A stretch of 64,000 bases of DNA, from positions 83,298-147,297 of the forward strand of contig NZ_WSRZ01000012.1 in assembly GCF_009828585.1 (NCBI RefSeq). Direction: 5' to 3'. Within the stretch, counting starts at the first letter, position 1; the number at the start of each line of letters is the position of its first letter. The translations under genes and the position numbers were made by a program. This DNA comes from Shewanella litoralis. Its GTDB lineage: Bacteria; Pseudomonadota; Gammaproteobacteria; Enterobacterales; Shewanellaceae. The notes beneath the pieces were generated by a model. That model saw only the letters and a list, made by a program, of their open reading frames with translations, ran no database searches and had not been told where the DNA came from. Shown here in pieces: positions 1 to 10,010 of the stretch.

Positions 1-86
1 CTAAGTGAGATGGTTTCAGCACTAACGGACACCATTGATAAACCGAGTGTGATACATAACAGGCTATTGCAAAATTTGGCCATCAT
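1..86 (-). CDS. partial gene start, probable periplasmic efflux adaptor
   Basis: Only the first 28 codons lie in the window; the gene runs off the left edge. The reading begins M-M-A-K-F-C-N-S and continues into a hydrophobic stretch ending in V-S-A-E, which looks like a Sec signal peptide with cleavage after the Ala. Its ATG (86-84) overlaps the TGA of the upstream TolC-like gene in an ATGA arrangement, so the two are translationally coupled. In such operons the gene after a TolC-family protein is commonly an RND or HlyD-type periplasmic adaptor. That identity is inferred from position only, since no adaptor domain is visible. Confidence 0.6.
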   Translation of the reverse strand, partial: MMAKFCNSLLCITLGLSMVSVSAETISL

Positions 87-1327
87 AATGAAATCCCTAA
101 AGCTTGCAGTTGCTGAGAGTAAAGTTGCTGCAGAGCAACTTGATTGAGAACTAAACATGATTCGGTATCTAATGCATCCATGTAACGGCGTAACCATATT
201 TCGTAACTCATTTGATTTTGGTCTTTTACCTTGGCTAACTCTTCAGTGATGGTTCGACTCAATGAGACTCCTCGCTGCAACAAGGCCTGCTTTTCACTGA
301 GGTTATGCTGTTGTAACATCAGTTTTTGTGATTGGTTTTTGAGCTCTAAATATAGATCTTCGCTTTTAATCCGCTGCTCTTGATAATCTTTCTTCCAAAC
401 TGACAACTCACTTTGTGATAAAGCTGAACCGAAACCGAGCGGAATACTGATCCCAACGCCTAAGTGCTGATCGCTAAATTGCTCACCCACGGTTTCTTTT
501 GCAGTTAATGACACAGTCCAAGGATCTTGATCCCCCGCTTTTTGGCTTATGATCATGGTATCTTGTAGTTGCTGTTGCAGAGAATGTAGTTGCAATAATG
601 GATGCTGCATCAATACGACACCAACACCATGGACAGATTGCGGCTCAATATCATAAGCGCTCTCTTCTATATTGACGGGGATCTCACTCAAACCAGTGAG
701 CGATTGAAACAATGCCATCGCCTCATCTTGCTGCTGTTTCAGTTCAATCTGCGCTAGATCAATATCCACTCGTTCTCGATCTAATAGCAACGAATTGACT
801 TTAGGTAACTCACCCGCATCAGACTGCTGCTTTTGCTGCACATTTAGCTGTTCTAATAATAAAGATTTTCGCTTTAACTGCTCAAATTTGACTGACGCAA
901 TGCGGTATTCCCACATACTTTGTCTAAGCAAACCTGATAAATATAATTTTTGAAGTGCCACCTGCTGATCAAGTAACGCATTCGTTAGTTTTTTTAGTTT
1001 GTTATCGCTTTGGTGCAAGCTAAATGATTTTAACGGGAGGTTGAGTGATACTTCTTGCTCATAAATGTTACTATTATCCAAGTCGCTCAGATAATTTACG
1101 CTAATACTTGGTAAGCCAGTCAACCAAGTTGAACTGCTCAATTGTAATGAGCGGTTATCGTTTAATTGAGCTGTTTTAAAGGCCGTATTATTTAACCGTG
1201 CTTGGCTTAACTGCAACAGTGGTGACAGATCATTGCTTGTAGCACCATAGCTAAAAGAGCTAACCGCTAGCGCAATAATAAGACATATTTTGATACTAAA
1301 CTTCACGACAGACATAAGTGATTTCAC
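83..1327 (-). CDS. TolC-family outer membrane efflux protein
   Basis: The 414-residue protein starts with a basic segment and a hydrophobic stretch (residues 9-28, ending S-F-S-Y-G-A) that is a good signal peptide. The rest is dominated by long Gln- and Leu-rich amphipathic helices (about 100-215 and 305-400), separated by short beta-like segments with S-V-N-Y-L and V-G-I-S-I-P-L-G. This is the two-fold helix/strand repeat of TolC-type channels, and the length is usual for the family. It would form the outer membrane duct of an efflux system with the adaptor encoded immediately downstream (ATGA overlap at 83-86). A membrane-bound LuxR-type gene is transcribed divergently and may regulate it. 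The substrate cannot be read from sequence; a heavy-metal (CusC-like) or a small-molecule system are both possible. Confidence 0.8.
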   Translation of the reverse strand: MKSLMSVVKFSIKICLIIALAVSSFSYGATSNDLSPLLQLSQARLNNTAFKTAQLNDNRSLQLSSSTWLTGLPSISVNYLSDLDNSNIYEQEVSLNLPLKSFSLHQSDNKLKKLTNALLDQQVALQKLYLSGLLRQSMWEYRIASVKFEQLKRKSLLLEQLNVQQKQQSDAGELPKVNSLLLDRERVDIDLAQIELKQQQDEAMALFQSLTGLSEIPVNIEESAYDIEPQSVHGVGVVLMQHPLLQLHSLQQQLQDTMIISQKAGDQDPWTVSLTAKETVGEQFSDQHLGVGISIPLGFGSALSQSELSVWKKDYQEQRIKSEDLYLELKNQSQKLMLQQHNLSEKQALLQRGVSLSRTITEELAKVKDQNQMSYEIWLRRYMDALDTESCLVLNQVALQQLYSQQLQALGISL

Positions 1328-1401
1328 TAACCCAAAAGATATAGTCAGGTTATTATCTTCAGGTCAAATTAGCATGGGGAATATGTATCATAAAAGCCAT
1401 T

Positions 1402-1419
1402 ATAGTACATATGTACTAT
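1402..1419. promoter_or_regulatory. 18-bp perfect palindrome, candidate operator
   Basis: The sequence ATAGTACATATGTACTAT is a perfect dyad in the divergent intergenic region between the TolC-like gene and the LuxR-type gene. It lies about 75 bp upstream of the TolC-like start and 67 bp upstream of the regulator start. Its symmetry and position suit a dimeric regulator controlling both directions; which protein binds is unknown. Confidence 0.45.
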
Positions 1420-1485
1420 GCAATAATTGATTGATTTTTATAACAATAATTATTTAGTTAACACACTCATTTTTTGGAAGATGTC

Positions 1486-1983
1486 ATGAGAAAAGATGTA
1501 TTCATTATTATACTACTTCTGTTAATCACCTTGTTTAAGTTGTTTGATATCTTTGCCGATCTACAACTGAACATTCCCGCTTGGCATATTGCCCAAGAAG
1601 CCATGCTGGTAGTATTGACTATTGCAGCAAGTATTTTTTTAGGTTACGACCTCATTCGCAGTTCTCGTCAAGTCAAAGCACTTAAATCAAAACTCAAAAA
1701 AGCAGATAAAGAAATTAATCACATGTCAGCTCAAATGCGAGCTGCAAGACAAGATTACAGCCTAACCATCGCTGCTCAATTTGAATCTTGGCAATTTACA
1801 AAAAGTGAGCAACAAGTCGCACTTTTGCTTTTAAAAGGACTCAGTTTTAAAGAAATTGCAGAAGTGCGACTGACCAAAGAAAAAACAGTACGCCAACAGG
1901 CGTCAACGATTTACAGTAAGGCTCAAGTAGATGGTCGTCACACTCTATGTGCTTGGTTTATGGAAGATTTTATTCAAGAGTAA
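1486..1983 (+). CDS. membrane-anchored LuxR-type HTH regulator
   Basis: The 165-residue product has two hydrophobic segments (about residues 3-23 and 38-56), a charged coiled-coil linker (60-90), and a C-terminal LuxR/GerE-like helix-turn-helix (about 108-160). The latter holds the typical pattern L-T/K-S-E-Q-Q-V-A...G-L-S-F-K-E-I-A...K-E-K-T-V-R-Q-Q-A-S-T-I-Y-S-K. No receiver domain is present, so it probably senses through its membrane part. The ATG at 1486 is chosen over a TTG at 1474 because GGAAG lies five bases before it. It is divergent from the TolC-like efflux gene and may control it; this is inference from position. Confidence 0.8.
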   Translation: MRKDVFIIILLLLITLFKLFDIFADLQLNIPAWHIAQEAMLVVLTIAASIFLGYDLIRSSRQVKALKSKLKKADKEINHMSAQMRAARQDYSLTIAAQFESWQFTKSEQQVALLLLKGLSFKEIAEVRLTKEKTVRQQASTIYSKAQVDGRHTLCAWFMEDFIQE

Positions 1984-2131
1984 TCCTCTAGCATAAATAG
2001 CATCCGGTTCTATTGCACAATAAGAATGAGTTATTCTAGATTTTTAATAAAACCTTTGAAATCTTATTCCCGCAGAACAACAATACAACTTCAATAAAAA
2101 GCAAAGTCATGAAGTACGCTGCTAAATTGCT

Positions 2132-3091
2132 TTAAACTATCACACTATCTTTTATTACTACCTGCGCGCCTAGCACTCTATTTCTGCCGCGCTCTTTTGC
2201 TAAATAAAGCTGTTTGTCAGCGGCTTCAATTAATCGTTTTTCGGGAATGTCTCTGGTTGGCACTATGGTTGATACACCTGCGCTGATGGTAACAAAGGAA
2301 GAAACTTGCGAGGTTTTATGCGCAATTTTAAGCGATATAATACTGTCGACAATTTGCTGGGCAACATAAGTGCCGCCGGTTAAATCGGTATTGGGCAAAA
2401 TACAAATAAACTCTTCGCCGCCAAAACGCGCGACTAAATCGTAAGGACGATTAACGGTATCTTGAATTTTCTGAGCAACTTTTCGTAAACAAGCATCCCC
2501 CTCAGTGTGTCCATAGGTGTCATTAAATAGCTTAAAGAAATCGATATCCAATAAAATGATCGTCAATGGTTGTTGTTCACGGCAACCTTGCAACCAACTC
2601 ACAGGTAACACCTGCTCAAACTTACGCCGATTTGCCACACCGGTTAAGCCATCGAGCAGCGCAATAGAACGAAGCAAGTCAGATTGCGACTTTAACATGA
2701 GCTGATTCTTTACCCGTGCTTTAGTAATAACCGGATTAATGGGCTTATGAATAAAATCGACTGCACCTAAATTAAACCCTTTAACTTCTTTCTCTTCATC
2801 AAAATGTCCGCTGATAAAAATAACCGCGATATCTTGTGTAGCGGGATCATTTTTAAGATGTGCACACACATCAAATCCATTTAAGATTGGCATCTCAATG
2901 TCTAACAACACCATGTCAGGATTGATTTTTTTACACATATCAATCGCTTGATGCCCATCTCTGGCCATATAAATGTCATAATCATTTTGCAGTAACTGGT
3001 GCAATATTTTTATGTTGACAACCTGGTCATCAACGATCAATATTTTCCCTTTTACTGGAGCAACACTAGAAATATACTCATCTATGAACAC
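2132..3091 (-). CDS. response regulator diguanylate cyclase (REC-GGDEF)
   Basis: The 319-residue protein has an N-terminal receiver domain (residues 16-130) with the acidic pair D21-D22, phospho-acceptor D64 in L-L-D-I-E-M-P, and K116 in the H-K-P motif. A GGDEF domain follows (about 140-310). It carries an intact GGEEF active site (224-228) and an RxxD inhibitory site (R215-D218) exactly five residues upstream, so it should make c-di-GMP from two GTP and be product-inhibited. It begins three bases after the stop codon of the large hybrid kinase, so the two are cotranscribed and the kinase Hpt domain is the likely phosphate donor. The cytoplasmic output of the pair is therefore c-di-GMP. Confidence 0.92.
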   Translation of the reverse strand: MFIDEYISSVAPVKGKILIVDDQVVNIKILHQLLQNDYDIYMARDGHQAIDMCKKINPDMVLLDIEMPILNGFDVCAHLKNDPATQDIAVIFISGHFDEEKEVKGFNLGAVDFIHKPINPVITKARVKNQLMLKSQSDLLRSIALLDGLTGVANRRKFEQVLPVSWLQGCREQQPLTIILLDIDFFKLFNDTYGHTEGDACLRKVAQKIQDTVNRPYDLVARFGGEEFICILPNTDLTGGTYVAQQIVDSIISLKIAHKTSQVSSFVTISAGVSTIVPTRDIPEKRLIEAADKQLYLAKERGRNRVLGAQVVIKDSVIV

Positions 3092-3094
3092 GCA

Positions 3095-6000
3095 TCACTC
3101 CTTAATTATCGATTTTAGGGTATCGATAGCATCCAAAAACTCGAGCTGACTGACCTGGGATGTTAACTTTAACCACTCTTTATCTGATACCAGATTAACT
3201 GATAATTGCTCAAGATAGCTAATCGCATCTAAATTTTGCTCAACTAATAATGCCATTAACTTATCCATTTTATCTGATGATATACTGGTTATCGGCAATA
3301 ATTGCGTTTTATCCAATTCATTTGTTGTTAACGCCACCGTTTCATCAGGAAATAAGGTGTCAAGTACATGCAAACTGTCGTTAATTTGCCCTTGGATCTG
3401 ACTCAAATAAACATCCGCATCTATTTTAACATTATGTTTTATGTTCAGTTCAAGCTGCGCGGCAAAAGCAGCTAAACGCCTCGCACCAATATTACTGGCT
3501 GTACCTTTAATGGTATGAGCAATAATGCTTATTTTATCGGTGTCTTGTTGTGTAAACGCCTGGGTTAATGCTGTGAGCTGCTCTGACATTTCTACCGCAA
3601 AATGGTGTTTTACATCGATAAAGAATGCTAACTCACCACCAAAGCGCCTTAATATCGACTCAGGGTTTTCAATAATCACATCATTGTCGCCAAGCTCATT
3701 AGGTAACTCAATAAATGCATTTATATCATTTACACTGCCCAATGACGGCGCAGTTTGACCTAACAACCCCAACATACAAGGCAGTAAACGCGTCATGTCT
3801 ATTGGCTTGCCAATATGCTCATTCATTCCGGCATCAAGACATAACGCTTTGTCAGCCAATGAAGCGTTGGCGGTCATCGCTAAAATCATCAAATCATTAA
3901 ATCGACCATCAGCACGGATTAAACGCGTTGCCTCTAGACCATCCATATCCGGCATTTGCATGTCCATAATCACAATATCAAATGTGTTGCTAGATTCGGT
4001 TACCCACTCCACACCTTCAACACCACCTTTGGCTAATGTAACAACTGCACCTTGTAATCTAAGTAGCTCATAAATAACTTGGCGATTTAATTGATTATCT
4101 TCAACCACCAGCACTCTAATGCCTTGTAAGGCTAAGTGGGTCACTTTTTTTGTTTCTAACGGTATTTCTTCACCGCTAATAGCCTGATGTACCGCCTCAA
4201 GCATCAAGTTAGCCGTGATTGGTTTTGTTAACATATTCACAAACGGTTGTTGCTTATATTGCTTGGTTTGCTTCATGACCTCAGAGCCATAAGCCGTCAG
4301 CATAATTATGGCAGGGGCTTTGCCAACAGGGAACATAGATTGAATATGCTGTGCGGTTTCTAAACCATCCATGTCTGGCATGCGCCAGTCCATAATAATC
4401 ACGTCATAATGGTTGGTGGCATGCAAACTTTGCTCAATAAGATTAATCGCCTGCTTACTGTTACTTGCTTCGTTAACATAAGCGCCATGAGCCATCAGTG
4501 TTTTTGATAAAATTTTACGGCTCATTTTACTGTCATCAACAATCAGGATATTTTTACCTTGCAAATCGATGTCTAAATAAGTGTTATTCATCTCAACAAC
4601 AGTAAAAGACAAATCAAATCCAAAACGACTGCCGTGACCTAACTCACTCGTTAGCGTTAATTCACCGCCCATTAACTCCACTAAACGTTTGGTGATAGCA
4701 AGCCCAAGCCCAGTGCCGCCAAATCGTCTTGAGGTGGATGATTCTGCCTGTACAAAGCCTTGAAATATTTTACCAGCTTGTTCTTTGCTGATCCCGATGC
4801 CGCTGTCAGTCACTGAAATGGCCAGTTTCACTTCATTCTGGCTATGCTGATGACAATGCACCCCAACAATCACATGGCCCTGAGAGGTAAACTTAATTGC
4901 ATTACCGGCAAGATTTAATAATACCTGGCGCAAGCGCAATTCATCGCCTTCGATAAGATAAGGGATGTCGGGATCAAGGTCGAAAATGACTTCCAGATTT
5001 TTACTGTGAACATTGGTCGCCACCATTACCGCCAGTTCACGCATCAAGGTTTCCATTTGAAATGGATGGAGATCAAGGTCAAGCTTACCGGCATCAATTT
5101 TGGAAAAATCTAAAATGTCATTGAGTAACCCTAACAAGGATTTTGCCGCGATTTCTGCTTTGGTCACATAGTCAAGTTGTTGCCGGGTCATATCAGAATG
5201 CTGCACTAACTGAAGCATGCCCAATACTGCATTCATGGGTGTGCGAATTTCATGACTCATATTGGCTAAAAATGCCGACTTGGCCGCACTTGCCGCATCG
5301 GCTGCCTGCTTGGCTAAGCGTAATGTTTGCTCTAACTCACGCTGCTCGGTAATATCGCGGTTAATTCCCACAACACGTACCGCCTTACCCATTTTATCGT
5401 AACTGATTTGACCACCAGCATGGATATAACGCACCTGATTTGCGCGATTAATAATTCTAAAGGTCGATTCATAAGTTGAATGGCTCTCAATGGCCTGCTG
5501 CAATGCTTGTTCTGCCATGTACAGATCATCTGGGTGAATGCGCTGTTGCCAATGTTGGTAATTAAGGCCTTCTTCTTTTATCTCAATCGGGTAGTCGTAC
5601 ATCACAAACATACGATCGTTCCATTGCAAGTCACCCGTTAATAAATCAAAATCCCATATACCTAGCTCTGCAACCTCGGCAGCCTTAATCAATTGATTAC
5701 TGGCCGACACTAACGCCTCTTGCTGCTTCAATATTGTATCAATATTAACCGCAACCCCAAGATAACCAACAAGTTCACCCGACTCATTACGCATGGCAGT
5801 GACCGATAACGACACCTGGCATTGGCTATAGTCTTTACGCACATAAGTCCAGGTGCGCGTCTCAGGACCAAAGTTTCTGGGCTTATAAACCATTACATCA
5901 AATGCACTTATCTCTTCGCCAAACTCCTCGGTTAACTCTTTACCACGCGCCCTAACTTCGCCAGGCACATGCAATATTGCTGGACTCATTTTACCGACGA

Positions 6001-7978
6001 CTTCACTCGCACTATAGCCCAGTAATAATTCAGCACCGCGGTTGAATATGGTAATTAGGCCATCGCTGTCTGTTGAAATAATGGCAATTTCAGAGGCAGC
6101 AGCAAGCACATTGGTCAATAATGAGGTCAGTTTAAGATTTTCAAGTTGAGTATGCTTACGCTCAGTGATATCAATTCGCAAGGCAATACAACGTTCTAAT
6201 TCACCATTGTTATCAAGAATCGGAGTAATGACCGTATCAAACCATTTCGCATCCCCCTGCTTATCATGGTTGCACACTTCACCATGCCAGCTTTTACCAT
6301 TAATAATGGTTTGCCACATGTCTTTCCAAAATGCATCGTCATGGTGATTAGATTTTAAAATAGAATGTTTTTGGCCAATCATCTGCGCGCGTGTATACCC
6401 AGAAGCAATACAAAAATAGTCGTTAACCGCTAATATCAAGCCATCTTTATCTGTTTCAGAATATAAGAGCTGTTGGTTAATATTATCGAGTAAGGTTTTA
6501 TTTTCAGAAAGGGCATGCTGCAAAGCTTGTGTGCGCTGAGTAACTTTTAATTCAAGTTCGGCATTCAAACGTAAAATTTGTTTTTCAGCGTTTTGTTGCG
6601 CGGTAATATCTCGAATGGTTTGACTCACCCCAGTAATCACACCAAATTCATTGTAAATGGCTAATGAAGTCATCGTGGTTGTGAGTAACTCATTATCTTT
6701 ACGCTTATGTTGGCCAATAAAGTTTAATAATGGTTGACCCTTTAACACTTGTTCAAATTGGGCGATTTCTTGGCTTTTGCCTTCTTCGGCAACAATAAAA
6801 CCATGCTCTTGATGGCCAATAACCTCATCATTAGTATAACCAAAGGTAAGCTCAGCACCTTGATTCCAGCCAGTGATAACGCCATCACAATCATAACTAA
6901 TAATGGCATCTTGCGAATGTTCTAAAATATTGGCTCGTCGTTCATTATCGGCTAACACTAACTGCCTTCGGCCTAAGGTATAGCTATAAAAGGCAATAAA
7001 AGATGCCAGCAACAAACTCAAAATTAAGCCGTAAGTAAACACAATATTAGGCGAGGTTAAATGAAATCCATTAACAAAATTGGGGTAGGCAACTAACGAT
7101 ATCTGCCAATTACGGCCAAAAACTTCACGTTCGACAGTCACTATATGTTCAGTTAACGGACTTGAGTCGTCGATATGGGTTTCATAAAAAGTCACAATGT
7201 TTGCAGCGTCGGTAATGTCTTTGACTAGTAACTTAGTACTTGGTCGCGACAGCGAGACATCGTCAAACACTTCATTGGCTACCAGTGGTGCATAACTCCA
7301 GCCAAAAGCTTGTTGCTCCCTTAACTCTGGCGTATCAGGTGTTCCGCCTGTACGATAAATCGGCATTAAAATTAAAAATGCTTGTAATGGATTACCTGTT
7401 GCTTGAACTAAGGTAATAGGCCCGGTTAATCTCACCTCGCCAGTTAAAATAGCATCTAACGCGGCTTTTCTTCGGTTTGCTTCCGAGGCAATATCTAGCC
7501 CTACCGCGGAATAATTACGCTCCACTGGTTCAATATATTGAATGATATAGCGTTCACCGTCATGAGCGTTAAGCTGCCTAATTTCGAACGTAGGCCAGCC
7601 ATCTAATTTCGCTGCGCTAATAAAATTGGCTTCGTCAGTCACACTCACTCGCCGAATAAACCCAAACCCTCTAGCGCCAGGAAACTCCTTATCGATATCG
7701 CGCGTCTGAGTGTATTTATTAAACCCTTGCCGATTAATCCCATCTTCACCTGCGGTAAAAATAATACCGCGAGCACTGCGTAAGCCGTACTGATACAGCT
7801 GAATACGATCAGTGATATTATTTGTCACTTGCTCTGTGACGCCCTTTAGCTCATCGACAATGATGTTATTGTTTTGATTTTTAACACTTAAAGCAACACC
7901 CACACTAATGACTAGGCCAACAGCGAAGACTCCGACACCCAATTTAAGCGCGTTTTTATAATTTGCAAATCTAGTCAT
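3095..7978 (-). CDS. CHASE/multi-PAS hybrid histidine kinase with two REC and Hpt
   Basis: This is a very large (about 1627 residues) membrane sensor kinase. Numbered from an upstream in-frame TTG seven codons earlier, it has TM1 (about 18-40), a periplasmic CHASE-like domain (about 70-300), TM2 (318-342) and four PAS/PAC modules (about 355-470, 500-615, 625-755, 765-890). Next come HisKA with H916 in N-M-S-H-E-I-R-T, and HATPase_c with D-S-G-I-G-I (1065-1070) and G-G-T-G-L-G-L. Receiver 1 has D1204, receiver 2 has D1346, and the Hpt domain has H1495 in I-A-H-T-I-K-G-T. All phosphorelay residues are intact. The ATG at 7978 is preferred to the TTG at 7999, but neither has a clear ribosome site. 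The REC-GGDEF gene follows directly. The ligand is unknown; CHASE domains bind small extracellular molecules. Confidence 0.92.
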   Translation of the reverse strand: MTRFANYKNALKLGVGVFAVGLVISVGVALSVKNQNNNIIVDELKGVTEQVTNNITDRIQLYQYGLRSARGIIFTAGEDGINRQGFNKYTQTRDIDKEFPGARGFGFIRRVSVTDEANFISAAKLDGWPTFEIRQLNAHDGERYIIQYIEPVERNYSAVGLDIASEANRRKAALDAILTGEVRLTGPITLVQATGNPLQAFLILMPIYRTGGTPDTPELREQQAFGWSYAPLVANEVFDDVSLSRPSTKLLVKDITDAANIVTFYETHIDDSSPLTEHIVTVEREVFGRNWQISLVAYPNFVNGFHLTSPNIVFTYGLILSLLLASFIAFYSYTLGRRQLVLADNERRANILEHSQDAIISYDCDGVITGWNQGAELTFGYTNDEVIGHQEHGFIVAEEGKSQEIAQFEQVLKGQPLLNFIGQHKRKDNELLTTTMTSLAIYNEFGVITGVSQTIRDITAQQNAEKQILRLNAELELKVTQRTQALQHALSENKTLLDNINQQLLYSETDKDGLILAVNDYFCIASGYTRAQMIGQKHSILKSNHHDDAFWKDMWQTIINGKSWHGEVCNHDKQGDAKWFDTVITPILDNNGELERCIALRIDITERKHTQLENLKLTSLLTNVLAAASEIAIISTDSDGLITIFNRGAELLLGYSASEVVGKMSPAILHVPGEVRARGKELTEEFGEEISAFDVMVYKPRNFGPETRTWTYVRKDYSQCQVSLSVTAMRNESGELVGYLGVAVNIDTILKQQEALVSASNQLIKAAEVAELGIWDFDLLTGDLQWNDRMFVMYDYPIEIKEEGLNYQHWQQRIHPDDLYMAEQALQQAIESHSTYESTFRIINRANQVRYIHAGGQISYDKMGKAVRVVGINRDITEQRELEQTLRLAKQAADAASAAKSAFLANMSHEIRTPMNAVLGMLQLVQHSDMTRQQLDYVTKAEIAAKSLLGLLNDILDFSKIDAGKLDLDLHPFQMETLMRELAVMVATNVHSKNLEVIFDLDPDIPYLIEGDELRLRQVLLNLAGNAIKFTSQGHVIVGVHCHQHSQNEVKLAISVTDSGIGISKEQAGKIFQGFVQAESSTSRRFGGTGLGLAITKRLVELMGGELTLTSELGHGSRFGFDLSFTVVEMNNTYLDIDLQGKNILIVDDSKMSRKILSKTLMAHGAYVNEASNSKQAINLIEQSLHATNHYDVIIMDWRMPDMDGLETAQHIQSMFPVGKAPAIIMLTAYGSEVMKQTKQYKQQPFVNMLTKPITANLMLEAVHQAISGEEIPLETKKVTHLALQGIRVLVVEDNQLNRQVIYELLRLQGAVVTLAKGGVEGVEWVTESSNTFDIVIMDMQMPDMDGLEATRLIRADGRFNDLMILAMTANASLADKALCLDAGMNEHIGKPIDMTRLLPCMLGLLGQTAPSLGSVNDINAFIELPNELGDNDVIIENPESILRRFGGELAFFIDVKHHFAVEMSEQLTALTQAFTQQDTDKISIIAHTIKGTASNIGARRLAAFAAQLELNIKHNVKIDADVYLSQIQGQINDSLHVLDTLFPDETVALTTNELDKTQLLPITSISSDKMDKLMALLVEQNLDAISYLEQLSVNLVSDKEWLKLTSQVSQLEFLDAIDTLKSIIKE

Positions 7979-8321
7979 GATGATATGAGTTTCAGGCAAA
8001 GGGAGTTTAACTGTGGACGATATCCCATTTATTTACAAGCTACACATTGAAAAACATAGTTTTTTTTAAGTTGTTATAATGATCAAAATTTAACCTTGAG
8101 TTGGCTTTTGATTGCATTTTCGCCGAAAACATTAAAGAGATCATGTCGTGTACCGATAAATGTTAGCAGCTCAAACTGTCATCACTCTATCGGCTATTGC
8201 GCAAAAACATATGTCACTATCAGAATTAAAAATACAACAAACATTATAAAAATGACTATGATTTAAAAACGTAATAATGGTATACAAACCGACCACATAA
8301 ACAGACAATTTAAGGATAGAA
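7979..8321. other. intergenic region between hybrid kinase and MCP gene
   Basis: This AT-rich 343-bp divergent spacer must contain promoters for both flanking genes. A ribosome site (AAGGA, about 8312) precedes the chemoreceptor gene. I see no confident sigma-28 box and no RNA gene here. Confidence 0.4.
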
Positions 8322-9944
8322 ATGAGAAATATCAACATTGGAAAATTGTTATTACTGGGTTTTTCTATTCCTGTTATCGCTATTATTGGATTAATGTTAC
8401 TGTCATTGTCGCAAATGAATACCATTAACCAACAATCCACTGAAATATCAAATAATTGGCTTCCTTCAGTACAGTTAATTGAACGCATTAACACTCAAAC
8501 GGCTGATCTCCGCAACGATGAAGCGGTGCATATTATTTCGACTGACGCTCAAACCATTCTGCAAGTAACAAATCAAATAAATAAAAAAAAGCAAGTCATC
8601 GAAAAAACCATCAGCGATTACAAAATACTCATATCAAGTCCGCAAGAGCAGGCTCTTGTTGATGAATTTGATGGGTTTTATCATCAATACCTAGCCATTC
8701 AAAACGATTTACTTCGTCTATCTGAAAACAATAACAATGATGAAGCAAAGGCCATGTTTCTTGGAAAGTCGCTCGCGGCTTACAGTAAATATTCAGACAC
8801 GCTAATCAAATTATCAGAGCTAAACGAGAATGGCGCGATTAAAGCCAGTGAGTATGGCGATGTCATTTACGATCGTTCTATTACCATCCTGGTGGTGAGC
8901 GTGGGTGTTGTAGCAATTATTATTATATTTATGGCTTTGCGTATATCCACTATTCTCGTTAATTCAATCACTGTGATCCAGCACGCTATGATAAAAATGT
9001 CTCAAGGCGACTTGAGTGTGCGTATTGATAATCAGGGTGAAAATGAACTTGGGATATTAGCAAATTGTTTCAACAAAACATCAGAGCAGTTTGCCAAATT
9101 AACGCAACAGTTAATCTCTGTAGCCGAAACAGTAGACAGCTCATCTCAGGCACTTTCAGTCACAATGGAGCAAGCGGATAACAACTCGCAAAACATGTTA
9201 ATGCAAGTTGAACAAGTGGCAACGGCAGTTAATGAAATGTCGAGCACTGCCATGGATATTAGCCGTAATGCAACAGATGCAGAATCATCCGCAATTGAAG
9301 CAAATCAAAGTGTTAATAAAGGTCATCACGCATTACAAGAGTCGAACAAAATTTCCGATAAGATCAACCACTCTATTAAAGAGTCGACTGAAATTGTTAA
9401 TCAGTTAAAAAGTTACTCAAATGAAATCGGTGCTGTTATTGAAGTGATTAATGGCATTTCTGAACAAACCAATCTATTAGCACTTAACGCCGCCATTGAA
9501 GCCGCACGCGCGGGAGAACAAGGCCGCGGCTTTGCTGTAGTTGCAGACGAAGTTAGAACCTTGGCAGGTAAAACACAAACATCAACCATTAATATTCAAG
9601 AGATTATTACTAAACTGCAAAACCAGGCATCTAAGGCAGATGAATACATGCAATCTAATGCATATTTAATCGATGAAGCTCAAAAAATGGCTCAAGAAGT
9701 AAGAGACTCTTTCTCAGACATTGCTTTATCAGTGTCTAAAATCTCAGAAATGAATTCATTAGTGGCAACCGCATCAACAGAACAATCAAGCGTGACAGAC
9801 GATATTTCGAAAAATATTACGCAAATGGTCGATATGGTTAATCAAAACGTTGCAGGCATTAGTGATAGCTCTAAAGCAAGCATTGAGCTGTCGAAACAAT
9901 CATCTAACCAGAAAAAAGTGCTTTCATTTTTTACTATCGGCTAA
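8322..9944 (+). CDS. methyl-accepting chemotaxis protein
   Basis: The 540-residue transmembrane chemoreceptor has TM1 at about 7-30, a periplasmic four-helix-bundle-like sensor (31-186), TM2 at 187-206, a HAMP linker (about 207-262, with the [11 protein letters not shown] pattern), and a long coiled-coil signalling domain. The hairpin tip is the conserved [20 protein letters not shown] segment near 379, which binds CheA/CheW. Flanking E/Q-rich helices are the methylation regions. No C-terminal CheR-binding pentapeptide is present. It is monocistronic: a ribosome site AAGGA precedes it and a strong terminator follows. The ligand cannot be deduced. Confidence 0.93.
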   Translation: MRNINIGKLLLLGFSIPVIAIIGLMLLSLSQMNTINQQSTEISNNWLPSVQLIERINTQTADLRNDEAVHIISTDAQTILQVTNQINKKKQVIEKTISDYKILISSPQEQALVDEFDGFYHQYLAIQNDLLRLSENNNNDEAKAMFLGKSLAAYSKYSDTLIKLSELNENGAIKASEYGDVIYDRSITILVVSVGVVAIIIIFMALRISTILVNSITVIQHAMIKMSQGDLSVRIDNQGENELGILANCFNKTSEQFAKLTQQLISVAETVDSSSQALSVTMEQADNNSQNMLMQVEQVATAVNEMSSTAMDISRNATDAESSAIEANQSVNKGHHALQESNKISDKINHSIKESTEIVNQLKSYSNEIGAVIEVINGISEQTNLLALNAAIEAARAGEQGRGFAVVADEVRTLAGKTQTSTINIQEIITKLQNQASKADEYMQSNAYLIDEAQKMAQEVRDSFSDIALSVSKISEMNSLVATASTEQSSVTDDISKNITQMVDMVNQNVAGISDSSKASIELSKQSSNQKKVLSFFTIG

Positions 9945-9965
9945 TCTTTTAGGGACAATATTACA

Positions 9966-9998
9966 AACATAAAGGCTACCCGAGGTAGCCTTTATGTT
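9966..9998. terminator. bidirectional intrinsic terminator
   Basis: A perfect inverted repeat with 15-bp arms (ACATAAAGGCTACC and complement, plus one outer A-T pair) surrounds a 3-base loop. It lies between the convergent MCP and royal-jelly-like genes and would end transcription from both sides. Confidence 0.85.
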
Positions 9999-10010
9999 AT
10001 GTGTTAATCA

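Noticed and set aside
8100-8321. Sigma-28 promoter for the chemoreceptor gene
   Set aside because: The only GCCGATA-like word is on the wrong strand and lacks a TAAA box at the right distance.
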